From: a virus
Length of the DNA stretch: 26,611 nucleotides
IMG/VR virus record: IMGVR_UViG_3300034418_007296
Span: 1-26,611 of that record
Direction: 5' to 3' (one strand)
This document shows, piece after piece, positions 5,656 through 12,373 of the stretch (the stretch's first letter is position 1; each line of letters begins with the position of its first letter). Under the pieces are notes generated by a model. The model was given only the letters and a program-made list of their open reading frames with translations, made no database searches and had not been told where the DNA came from. The translations under genes and the position numbers were made by a program.

Positions 5656-6132
5656 CTAACAGTTTAAGTCTCCTGGGAAATATTTCCCTAGAATGTTACC
5701 GTTATAAAACCTCCTACTATCTCTAATAACATCCATCTTGAATTGAGCTTCAGTTTCAAGGAAAGAGAGTTTCTTTTCACAATTAGAAAACTCCCAAATC
5801 ACCTTTTCAAACCTATCTCCATTCTTTATATCCTCGTTGAGCTGTGTATTCGAACCCGTGTACAACAACCAATCAGACTCTAATCTAGCCTTATGTACCC
5901 AAACAGGCAAGCCTTTTTTGGATTTTTTTTTGTTTTTATGTCTTTTTACTTGACAACCCTCTAGTTTTAGCTCTTGAAATCTCTTGATTCCAACCCTTTT
6001 CCAGTGATACAAGCTTTTTTTACCTATGTACATCCTATCCTTGGATAGATTGGTTATGCAATACACAAAGCCAATTGCATCGGTAGGTATCTGCTCTATA
6101 GAGCTTATCTTCTTGTCATCGTAAACCCACAT
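5656..6132 (-). CDS. GIY-YIG family nuclease (158 aa)
   Basis: The motif FVYCITN...MYIGKKS (residues about 22-40) is a GIY-YIG variant in which VYC replaces GIY. Downstream are basic residues around 45-70, the sequence ESDWLLYTGSN (about 89-99), and a Glu-rich FLETEAQF segment (near 128-135) that could supply the metal-binding glutamate. This is the layout of phage SegE-like GIY-YIG proteins, usually single-domain DNA nucleases that may be mobile. ATG at 6132 is preferred over an in-frame TTG four codons earlier because it overlaps the PhoH-like stop (TAATG). It is well embedded in the operon, so a recruited repair or recombination role is as likely as homing. Confidence 0.82.
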   Translation of the reverse strand: MWVYDDKKISSIEQIPTDAIGFVYCITNLSKDRMYIGKKSLYHWKRVGIKRFQELKLEGCQVKRHKNKKKSKKGLPVWVHKARLESDWLLYTGSNTQLNEDIKNGDRFEKVIWEFSNCEKKLSFLETEAQFKMDVIRDSRRFYNGNILGKYFPGDLNC

Positions 6133-6806
6133 TACCAGCCGCAAATTTTTTCGTACTGTTCCATAAATTTAGCAACCATAGGGTCTCTGTAATTCTGCTG
6201 AAGTTCCACGTGAATCATTTCATCCAGTCTGTCTGCAGTTTCTATCAGTTGATTAAAACCGCTTCGACTAGGCTGCTTCAAATCATTCTGTCTCAAGTCC
6301 CCTGTAAATATCATAAGAGAGCCTTTACCAAGTCTTGTACAGAATAGATACGTTTGAAGCTTAGTCAGGTTCTGTGCTTCATCAATAATCATTATACTGT
6401 TGGTCACTGTCCTTCCTCTAGCAAATTGTAAAGGTAGTAACTCTAATTGACCATCTTTCAACCACTTTTCTACCTCCTTCTTACCGTTCTCTCTTAGAAT
6501 CTCCATGTTTTCTATAACAGGAGCACACCACTGCCTCATCTTCTCATCTTTGTTCCCTGGAAGGTATCCCATGTCCTCTGTAGAGACCTGTGGGCGAGCT
6601 ATATACATCTTCTCTACTCCTCCCTTCAAAAACAAATCTAAGGCTATCTGTGAAGCTAAGAACGTCTTTGACGTACCTGCTTTACCAGTGATGATAGCAA
6701 TCTTAGAGTCAAGAATTTTTTCTTTTGCAAGTTTTTGTTCTTCACTCAATTCGTACTTAAAAGACGGGTTGGTTTTTGTCTTTCTAGTACTTAAGTCCTC
6801 TCTCAT
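6132..6806 (-). CDS. PhoH-like P-loop ATPase (224 aa)
   Basis: Residues 41-48, GKAGTSKT, form the Walker A motif and IMIIDEAQN (about 138-146) the Walker B. The segment IARPQVSTEDMGYLPG after the P-loop and the late QNYRDP stretch are typical of the PhoH family, superfamily I helicase-like ATPases often carried by marine phages. The domain fills nearly the whole length, with no PIN or KH domain. Activity as an RNA or DNA helicase is expected from the family but not proven. The gene overlaps RecA by four bases (ATGA), so the two are translationally coupled. Confidence 0.9.
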   Translation of the reverse strand: MREDLSTRKTKTNPSFKYELSEEQKLAKEKILDSKIAIITGKAGTSKTFLASQIALDLFLKGGVEKMYIARPQVSTEDMGYLPGNKDEKMRQWCAPVIENMEILRENGKKEVEKWLKDGQLELLPLQFARGRTVTNSIMIIDEAQNLTKLQTYLFCTRLGKGSLMIFTGDLRQNDLKQPSRSGFNQLIETADRLDEMIHVELQQNYRDPMVAKFMEQYEKICGW

Positions 6807-7795
6807 TGATTATAATGTTTAGTTATCTCCTCCCTCAAGATATCCTCAAGGTCAGGATTATCTTCAAGTAAAGCGAACACCGCTTTCTTGCCTTGTCCTA
6901 GCTGCGAGCCATCATAGCTGTACCATGCTCCCTTTTTCTCTATGAGACCAAGAGCTATGGCCATATCTACTATTTCTTCCTTTGCATCAATCCCCACTCC
7001 AAACTTTAACTGAAAAGAATGCTTTTGCAAAGGTGGATATGTTTTATTTTTTTCTGTTGTTGCAGTTACTAAGTTAGATACTTGCCTATCAACACCATCA
7101 ACTTTCTCTTTGTTACCAGCAGACTTGCTTGATGTAAGTTTTATCCTAATAGACGAATAGAACTTCAAAGCGTTGCCCCCTGTAGTGACATCTGGAGAAC
7201 CATACATAACACCAATTTTTTGGCGAAGCTGGTTCACAAATATAAGAGTGCAGTTGTTTCTACTTGCAATAGGAGACAACACACGCATTGCTTGTGACAT
7301 CAATCTTGCATGTACACCCATCTTGCTCTCTCCTGCTTCACCTTCAGCTTCAACAGAAGGTACCATAGTTGCAACTGAGTCCACAACCACTAATCCTATC
7401 TCACCAGTGTTAGCAAGTGTCTTAGTTATTTCTATAGCTTCTTCTCCGCTATTAGGTTGGCAAAAAATAAGCTCTTCAGTGTTTACACCTAGAGCTTCTG
7501 CATAGTTCTTATCAAACGCATGTTCCATATCAACAAACGCACACTTCTTGCCCATTGCTTGTGCCTGTGCTATTGCGTGGATGCATAATGTACTCTTCCC
7601 TGAAGACTCCCACCCAAACAACTCTATAATTCGTCCTAGAGGATATCCCCCTCCTGTTATTGTATCTAGTCCTAGAGAACCTGTAGGTATTCTCTCTAGT
7701 TTTTCAAATGCTTCGTTTTCACCGAGATGAAAAACAGAACCCGAACCAAAATTTTTATTTAAACTCTTTAGAGCTTCATCTAGCTTACTTCCCAT
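6803..7795 (-). CDS. recA: RecA recombinase (330 aa)
   Basis: This is a bacterial-type RecA that coats single-stranded DNA and drives strand exchange using ATP. Visible parts are the Walker A GWESSGKST (61-69; the bacterial consensus is GPESSGKTT, so Pro to Trp and Thr to Ser changes), DMEHAFD (89-95) with the catalytic Glu91, Walker B LVVVDS (135-140), MGVHARLMSQAMR (159-171, loop L1 region), NQLRQKIGVMYG (188-199) and TTGGNALKFY (204-213, loop L2). The C-terminal IEKKGAWYSY block is also present. At 330 residues it is slightly shorter than cellular RecA, with a shorter acidic tail. The start lies 11 bases inside the upstream small gene. Confidence 0.95.
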   Translation of the reverse strand: MGSKLDEALKSLNKNFGSGSVFHLGENEAFEKLERIPTGSLGLDTITGGGYPLGRIIELFGWESSGKSTLCIHAIAQAQAMGKKCAFVDMEHAFDKNYAEALGVNTEELIFCQPNSGEEAIEITKTLANTGEIGLVVVDSVATMVPSVEAEGEAGESKMGVHARLMSQAMRVLSPIASRNNCTLIFVNQLRQKIGVMYGSPDVTTGGNALKFYSSIRIKLTSSKSAGNKEKVDGVDRQVSNLVTATTEKNKTYPPLQKHSFQLKFGVGIDAKEEIVDMAIALGLIEKKGAWYSYDGSQLGQGKKAVFALLEDNPDLEDILREEITKHYNQ

Positions 7796-8018
7796 TGTTT
7801 AGTTTTGTTTTAAATAGTTTGAACATTGTCTCCACAAAATGAGTGGCAATACCACATCTGACATCATGTAGAAATAATTCGAAAACAAAATCCTCTATCT
7901 CTGCTCGTAGTTCGTCATATAGCTCATCTGACAAGTGCTCAGTGTCCACATAATCTACTACACACTCGAAGTAATCTTTAAAGTACTCCCTGTCTAACAA
8001 TTCATTAGGGTCTGTCAT
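7785..8018 (-). CDS. Small acidic protein, first gene of left arm (77 aa)
   Basis: The protein is rich in Asp and Glu, starts MTDPNELLDREYF and has a helical composition with a basic end (KLFKTKLNNGK). No family is recognised. As the first gene after the divergent promoter region it would be the first left-arm product made, and it overlaps RecA by 11 bases, so it may be an accessory to or regulator of the recombination genes. That role is inferred from position only. Confidence 0.65.
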   Translation of the reverse strand: MTDPNELLDREYFKDYFECVVDYVDTEHLSDELYDELRAEIEDFVFELFLHDVRCGIATHFVETMFKLFKTKLNNGK

Positions 8019-8042
8019 AATTGTGGTTTTGTGTGAAACTAC

Positions 8043-8075
8043 GAAATATATCTGACATAAACAAGTAATTTACAA
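8043..8075 (-). promoter_or_regulatory. Candidate left-arm promoter (imperfect)
   Basis: On the minus strand TATATTTC (complement of 8043-8050) matches seven of eight positions of TAnnTTTG and is preceded by TTG (complement of 8073-8075) with a 22-base gap, slightly long. It lies about 25 bases upstream of the first minus-strand gene, where a promoter is required. The match is weaker than those of the plus-strand promoters. Confidence 0.35.
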
Positions 8076-8106
8076 TATTTTTTTTACTTGTAAATTTTTT
8101 TTACAA
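8061..8106. repeat. Nested inverted repeats ACAAGTAA/TTACTTGT and TTGTAAA/TTTACAA
   Basis: ACAAGTAA (8061-8068) is inverted as TTACTTGT (8084-8091), and TTGTAAA (8088-8094) is inverted as TTTACAA (8100-8106), with a further TTTACAA at 8069-8075. They lie between the divergent promoters, and the same TTACAAA-type half-sites recur before the scaffold gene. An operator for a phage or host regulator is plausible. Confidence 0.5.
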
Positions 8107-8111
8107 AAACC

Positions 8112-8143
8112 CTTGACATTGTCAATTTTATTTACTATGTTTG
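8112..8143 (+). promoter_or_regulatory. Promoter of the virion arm (Bacteroidota type)
   Basis: CTTG (8112-8115), a 20-base spacer and TATGTTTG (8136-8143) fit the Bacteroidota primary-sigma consensus TTTG-N19-21-TAnnTTTG, with a perfect -7 element. Transcription should begin at about 8149-8151, giving an untranslated leader of about 76 bases before the first gene at 8227. TTGACA here also resembles a conventional -35 box. Confidence 0.7.
8113..8125. promoter_or_regulatory. Inverted repeat TTGAC-ATT-GTCAA overlapping the -33 box
   Basis: Five-base arms flank a three-base centre and cover the upstream promoter element. A dimer bound here would block sigma factor access. The winged-helix protein encoded just downstream is one possible ligand. 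The site is short, so this is tentative. Confidence 0.35.
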
Positions 8144-8157
8144 CAATGTCCAAACAA

Positions 8158-8209
8158 GGGGAGAGAGGAAAGGGGGACTACAGGGGGTTTGGTGAGAGGG
8201 GTTCTAGGG
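8158..8209 (+). promoter_or_regulatory. G-run-rich 5' leader, possible G-quadruplex
   Basis: In otherwise A+T-rich DNA the predicted leader carries GGGG (8158-8161), GGGGG (8172-8176), GGGGG (8183-8187), GGGG (8198-8201) and GGG (8207-8209), separated by 10, 6, 10 and 5 bases on one strand only. Four or five runs could fold into an RNA or DNA G-quadruplex, though two loops are long. It may tune translation or stability, or be a recognition site on the DNA. Confidence 0.5.
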
Positions 8210-8226
8210 TGAGTAAATAATATAAT

Positions 8227-8592
8227 ATGTCTAAATACACAGCACTTCCTTTTGACATACAATATACAGATAAAATTGACCTTATCAAGAAGGTCTTAGA
8301 GATATATTCTGTTTCTGTTACATCTTTAACTAAAAGAGACATGGATATTTTACTTTTGTGTTTATTGTATGACATGAATGATAAGAAATTTAAAAATAAA
8401 GTTATTTCATCTGGTATAGGTGTAAATACAGAGCAAAATGTTGCTACAATGCTTTCTAGGTTAAAAAAGAAAGGATTAATAGATAAAAACAACAGAGGTA
8501 AAAAAGTATTTAACACTGATTTAACTCATCTTAAATCAGCATTAGACTCAGAGCATAATGTAGCCTTCATTATGAAATTCAATGGAATATAA
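8227..8592 (+). CDS. Winged-helix DNA-binding protein, first gene of virion arm (121 aa)
   Basis: Residues about 38-100 have a winged-helix pattern: a helix starting SLTKRDMDIL, a second helix around KFKNKVISSG, a recognition-helix-like NTEQNVATMLSRLKKKGLI, and a wing at DKNNRGKKVFNTDLTHL. This resembles MarR-type or replication-initiator DNA-binding folds. As the first gene after the virion-arm promoter it could be an autoregulator of the divergent promoter region. A small-terminase role is also possible, since the large terminase lies in the same operon and small terminases use helix-turn-helix DNA binding. It overlaps the next gene by 11 bases. Confidence 0.7.
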   Translation: MSKYTALPFDIQYTDKIDLIKKVLEIYSVSVTSLTKRDMDILLLCLLYDMNDKKFKNKVISSGIGVNTEQNVATMLSRLKKKGLIDKNNRGKKVFNTDLTHLKSALDSEHNVAFIMKFNGI

Positions 8593-8986
8593 AGATAAAA
8601 TATATTTCCTAGAGGATATTCTAGATGAGTTTGAAAAGAAAGGTGGAGATAAGGAAGCAGCAGAAGCTATATACTGGTACTTTCTTGATAAGACACTTCA
8701 AGAGATGTCTAAAACAGATAACGTAGTATTTAAGATACCTAAGTTTGGTAATTTGTATTACACGATATCTTCTCTTCATGGTCTAAAGAAAAAAGTCGAG
8801 AGAGAACTAAAGTACACAAAGAAAAAAGAACCAAAAACTATTGCAGAAATAGAAAATGTTCTTTATATTGTAAATACAAAACTAGACAAAGTAGATGCCC
8901 TAGTGCAGAAAGCTTTGGACAACAAAGTGAAAAACATATGGTTTTTTAGGAAGAGATTTAATCCTAAATCAATTAAAAATGGGTAA
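8582..8986 (+). CDS. Unknown protein with possible IHF/HU-like segment (134 aa)
   Basis: Residues about 30-65 read as a helix (EAIYWYFLDKTLQEMSKTD) followed by VVFKIPKFGNLYYT. This looks like the HU/IHF core, where a helix is followed by V-x-(I/L)-P-x-(F/L)-G-x-(F/L). The usual beta-arm sequence after it is not obvious, and residues 66-134 are basic, Lys-rich and helical instead. Proteins of the HU/IHF type bend DNA and could assist packaging or late transcription. I regard the resemblance as suggestive only. The gene sits between the winged-helix and zinc-ribbon genes with overlaps at both ends. Confidence 0.6.
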   Translation: MEYKDKIYFLEDILDEFEKKGGDKEAAEAIYWYFLDKTLQEMSKTDNVVFKIPKFGNLYYTISSLHGLKKKVERELKYTKKKEPKTIAEIENVLYIVNTKLDKVDALVQKALDNKVKNIWFFRKRFNPKSIKNG

Positions 8987-9593
8987 GATTAGACCAAAGA
9001 GAATTATTGAAGGATGGAAGAATCATTTAACAGGTAAGATACCTGAGTTTAGTGAACTTCGTTATGAAACTTGTATGTCTTGCGAACATAAGACACAAAT
9101 CGTTGGTGGACATATATGTGGTATTTGTAAATGCCCTTTGAAAGCAAAAACAAAGGTAGCTGATGAAGTTTGCCCAGCCAACAACTGGCATGATATTAAA
9201 GAGTTTCCAGAGCAGGGTATAGCAGTTAGAATACACGATGCAGAAAAGGTATACATGACTGTTGAAGGAGAAAAAATAGTAATTGAATATGTAGATGATT
9301 TAATTCTAAACTCAAACCCAAATACATCTAAATTTAAGTTTAGTCTCATTAACCTACGAGGGGACTATGATGGATTTGAAGATAATGAAATAGATATCGA
9401 ACTTTTAAAAGCAAAAATTTGCAGTTGCTTTGAGGTAAGGTACACAAAAAACAAGATAGGAGATGGGGATTCTTTGGATATTACAGCAATGTACAACACA
9501 AAGATTCCAGGAGAAATACAAAAGCATTTAAGTTTAGTAACTAATGTCGGTACGTATAAAATATTATTTAAAGGAAATGTTATAGAAGAATAA
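8979..9593 (+). CDS. Zinc-ribbon protein with DUF1573-like C-terminal domain (204 aa)
   Basis: Residues about 32-70 carry C-x2-C, then CGIC-x-C, then VCPANNW, a zinc-binding cluster of the type found in small phage and Bacteroidota proteins. The C-terminal domain (about 120-204) resembles DUF1573: KFSLINLRGD, an SCF segment where the family has a CGC-like turn, a Gly-Asp-Gly step, ITAMYNTKIPGEIQK, then LVTNVGTYKILFKGNV. DUF1573 is an Ig-like (ASH/MSP) fold common in Bacteroidota, usually in exported proteins. Here there is no signal peptide, so it is cytoplasmic or part of the virion. The pairing with a zinc ribbon is unusual to me. It precedes the terminase genes. Confidence 0.65.
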   Translation: MGKIRPKRIIEGWKNHLTGKIPEFSELRYETCMSCEHKTQIVGGHICGICKCPLKAKTKVADEVCPANNWHDIKEFPEQGIAVRIHDAEKVYMTVEGEKIVIEYVDDLILNSNPNTSKFKFSLINLRGDYDGFEDNEIDIELLKAKICSCFEVRYTKNKIGDGDSLDITAMYNTKIPGEIQKHLSLVTNVGTYKILFKGNVIEE

Positions 9594-9805
9594 TGAACTC
9601 ATTAAGAAAAACACATATAGCTGACTTAGTTACAAAAGTACTTACAGAAAGTAACGACCATACAGCAATGGACCTAATCAGGGCTACACTAAGAAGAAAA
9701 AACTTTAAAAGGAAGAGTGTGACACCCGTAGCTTTAAACTGCACGGATGAAGAATTTGCACAAGCTCTAGAAAAAACTTTAGAAGAAATAAGAAATGGCA
9801 AATAA
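9593..9805 (+). CDS. Small basic helical protein, unknown (70 aa)
   Basis: The ATG shares one base with the upstream stop (TAATG) and the end overlaps the next gene by 11 bases. The product has a basic middle (RATLRRKNFKRKS, about residues 30-42) between helical segments and ends ALEKTLEEIRNGK. No family is recognised. Lying two genes ahead of the large terminase, it could be DNA-binding and packaging-related. Confidence 0.65.
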   Translation: MNSLRKTHIADLVTKVLTESNDHTAMDLIRATLRRKNFKRKSVTPVALNCTDEEFAQALEKTLEEIRNGK

Positions 9806-10187
9806 TACTTTAGAACAACAGGAACAGTACTTCAAGAATACTATCAAGTATTCAGAAGAGATGTACGAAGAACTCACAAAGAGAGCCAACAAACTTTCTG
9901 ATGAGGACGAAGCAGAACGATACATAAAAGTAATGCTAATATCTTCAGCACAAGAATGTTTGTTTAAAATCAGAGAAGCTAACTCAGCTGCTAAACAAGT
10001 GTTTGGTAAAGACTTTGATGTCAATGAAGAACTAATCCCCCTAATAAACGAACTAAAGCCTGCTTTCTATTTTGAAGGAGACAAGCTTATGAATGTTTCA
10101 GGTATGGAATATAGTGAAATGATTGAATTTATTAGAGGTGCTGTAGCTGAAAGAAATACCAAGAATGCAGGAGGTAAGGATTCCTAA
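9795..10187 (+). CDS. Helical protein directly upstream of large terminase, candidate small terminase (130 aa)
   Basis: The protein is mostly helical and rather acidic. The first 55 residues contain Glu/Lys-rich helices typical of coiled coils (EQQEQYFKNTIKYSEEMYEE), followed by another helical region and a C-terminal helix (SEMIEFIRGAVAERN). Size, helical content and overlap with the large terminase by 23 bases fit a small terminase subunit, which recognises packaging sites and forms a ring. No helix-turn-helix is evident, so this is a positional guess. The winged-helix protein at 8227 is the rival candidate. Confidence 0.6.
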   Translation: MANNTLEQQEQYFKNTIKYSEEMYEELTKRANKLSDEDEAERYIKVMLISSAQECLFKIREANSAAKQVFGKDFDVNEELIPLINELKPAFYFEGDKLMNVSGMEYSEMIEFIRGAVAERNTKNAGGKDS

Positions 10188-12312
10188 AATAGCATATAGC
10201 TCTTTTCTTATCCATCAGGTGCTACCTGAGAGAGATGATGAAAATTATGTCTCATTTTGGATGAGGCATATAGGCTATTGTAAATCAGGTGTAGAAGTAG
10301 GAGGAGTTCACATTACAGGATGGCTATACTGGCACCTTAATTTTTTTAAGTTGTCTATAGATAAGCGTGATGAGTTTGGTAATTCTGTAAGAGTTGTAGA
10401 TAATCCTAATCTAAGAGATAACGAATGGCTTATAAATTGGTGCTATGAACAAGCTGATAAAAACGGTAAACAACCTATACTTGCATTTGGTACAAGACGA
10501 TTTGCTAAGACATCTTTTATTGCATCAAGAGTCGCATACAATACTTTTATTTTTCAGTATAGTAATCCTTTAATTATTGGAGGGTCACAGTCTGACCTTA
10601 ACAACATTACCAAGTATCTAGATGAGTTCTACGAGAAAAGACCTGATTGTTTTTCAGACTTTGTAAAGATTAGCGATTGGAACAAAGCAACATCTTCTGA
10701 TGTTGAGATAGAGTTTAACAAAAGAATTGTAACGAAAGGGAGAAACCCAATCAATCCAATTAGTTATGAATTCTTTCCTATAACTGATAAACCTAACGAT
10801 AACTCATTTGCTTTTTCAAGAATATCAGTTAGGAACCTTCAGCAGGGACAAGTTACTTCAAAAGAAGAATTACTTGCAGGTATCACACCTACCGAGGCTG
10901 TATGGGATGAGGTAGGAAAGTATTTGTATTCTAAACAACGTTCAGCACTTCTGCCTGCTATTGAAAATGACCTTGGCGAAAGAAGATTTGTTGAGCTATT
11001 GATTGGTACTGGAGGTAACACAGACTTTGCTGCAGATGCAGAAATGGATTTCTTGTTTACAGAAAAATCAGACTTTTTCCACTTTGATGTAAAAAAATAT
11101 TTAGAAGAAGTAAAAGATGAACATTTTCAATACGTTCAGGATACTGATAAACAAGTTAGTCTTTTTGTTCCTGCCCAGATGTCTAACAAGGGAGGCCAGA
11201 AGAAAAAAATACCTTTGGTACAATACCTCAACAGAAAGTTCAACGAGGAGGAACTTAAGGCACTTGAAGGGTTTGATATCTTTGTTACTGACTGGGAAGA
11301 GTCACAACAGAAAGTAGAAGGGTTTATAAACTCAGAACATAGGAAATCATCAGACAAAGGAAAGAAGGCACAGATGTACTATCCTTTCCAACCAGAAGAT
11401 TGTTTCTTGTTTTCAGGTAACAATCCTTTCCCTGTTGAAGAAGCTAAGAAAACACAAGACAGAATAAGGCTGGATGGGTTAACAGGAGAGTACGTAAGAC
11501 TTGAACAAACCCCACATGGCATAATAACAATCACCCAATCTGCCCTAGAACCCGTAACAGAATATCCTTTTAGAGGAGGAGCATACGATGCGCCTGTAGT
11601 TGTATATGAGAGACCTATATTTGATGACCCTAGACAAATCAAAAGAGGAACGTACATAGCAGGGTTTGACGGTGCAAAAGTTGCTACATCTACAACATCT
11701 GATTCTTTGAACTGTCTTTACATATTCAAAAGACAGGCTGGTGTTTCAGGATTTCAAAATCAAATAGTTGCACAGCTTACAGGTAGACCACACATGGATA
11801 CCATTTACTACAGACAAGCGATGCTGCTTCTTAAGTTATACAATGCAGAGTGCCTACCAGAGGCAGACGTTCCTTTTGTCAAGTATCTACGTAGCCAAAA
11901 AGCAGAACATTATATCGCACAAGCAAAAGGAACAAACCTTAGAATTAACGAGAATAGTAGGGCAAACGTTGATTATGGGTTACCAGCCACAGCTAGAAAC
12001 AAAGAACATCTTCTTAAATTATTGAAGACTTACTGTTGGGACCAAATACCCACAGGAGAAACTACCCAAGATGGTGATGAGGTAACAGTTCTAGGTGTGT
12101 CTAGGATAACAGACCCTATGCTGTTGGAAGAGATTATCAAGTTTGGTAACTACAAAAACTATGACCGAATAATGTCTTTTGGACATGCTCTTATATGGGA
12201 CGAAGAATTATCTATAAATAATATCAAAGGTTCTGAAGATAAGTATCAAGTCAAGAGAGATACTTTTTCTAAACTCACAGACAAGAATTTCGGTAGGGGT
12301 AGATACCGATAA
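10165..12312 (+). CDS. terL: Terminase large subunit (715 aa)
   Basis: This is the ATPase-nuclease motor that packages DNA into the prohead. Motifs seen are a Walker A variant GTRRFAKTS (109-117), Walker B AVWDE (245-249) and a coupling motif IGTGG (280-284). The likely RNase H-fold nuclease starts around AGFDGAK (Asp at about 501), with further acidic residues toward the C-terminus. The N-terminal GVHITGWLYWHLNFFKL (about 47-63) resembles the conserved opening of large terminases in crAss-like and related Bacteroidota phages. At 715 residues it is longer than T4-type enzymes. It overlaps the upstream helical gene by 23 bases and is followed by the portal after 61 bases containing a promoter. 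Confidence 0.92.
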   Translation: MQEVRIPKIAYSSFLIHQVLPERDDENYVSFWMRHIGYCKSGVEVGGVHITGWLYWHLNFFKLSIDKRDEFGNSVRVVDNPNLRDNEWLINWCYEQADKNGKQPILAFGTRRFAKTSFIASRVAYNTFIFQYSNPLIIGGSQSDLNNITKYLDEFYEKRPDCFSDFVKISDWNKATSSDVEIEFNKRIVTKGRNPINPISYEFFPITDKPNDNSFAFSRISVRNLQQGQVTSKEELLAGITPTEAVWDEVGKYLYSKQRSALLPAIENDLGERRFVELLIGTGGNTDFAADAEMDFLFTEKSDFFHFDVKKYLEEVKDEHFQYVQDTDKQVSLFVPAQMSNKGGQKKKIPLVQYLNRKFNEEELKALEGFDIFVTDWEESQQKVEGFINSEHRKSSDKGKKAQMYYPFQPEDCFLFSGNNPFPVEEAKKTQDRIRLDGLTGEYVRLEQTPHGIITITQSALEPVTEYPFRGGAYDAPVVVYERPIFDDPRQIKRGTYIAGFDGAKVATSTTSDSLNCLYIFKRQAGVSGFQNQIVAQLTGRPHMDTIYYRQAMLLLKLYNAECLPEADVPFVKYLRSQKAEHYIAQAKGTNLRINENSRANVDYGLPATARNKEHLLKLLKTYCWDQIPTGETTQDGDEVTVLGVSRITDPMLLEEIIKFGNYKNYDRIMSFGHALIWDEELSINNIKGSEDKYQVKRDTFSKLTDKNFGRGRYR

Positions 12313-12322
12313 TTGTAAGAAA

Positions 12323-12354
12323 TTTGTTTAATTAAAATATTATACATATATTCG
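12323..12354 (+). promoter_or_regulatory. Promoter upstream of portal gene
   Basis: TTTG (12323-12326), a 20-base spacer and TATATTCG (12347-12354) match the Bacteroidota consensus with one mismatch in the -7 box. The 14 bases TTGTAAGAAATTTG ending in the -33 element are identical to those of the scaffold promoter at 15171-15184. The portal ATG begins 20 bases after the -7 box, so the leader is only about a dozen bases. Confidence 0.7.
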
Positions 12355-12373
12355 CTAGATATTAAATTAGCAT

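Noticed and set aside
8178-8516. Minus-strand 112-codon ORF opposite the winged-helix gene
   Set aside because: Hydrophobic antisense shadow; the plus-strand gene follows a promoter and overlaps the next gene.
10165-10187. AGGAGGT sequence just after the terminase ATG as a Shine-Dalgarno for a later start
   Set aside because: No suitable downstream ATG at the right distance, and Bacteroidota rely little on such sites.
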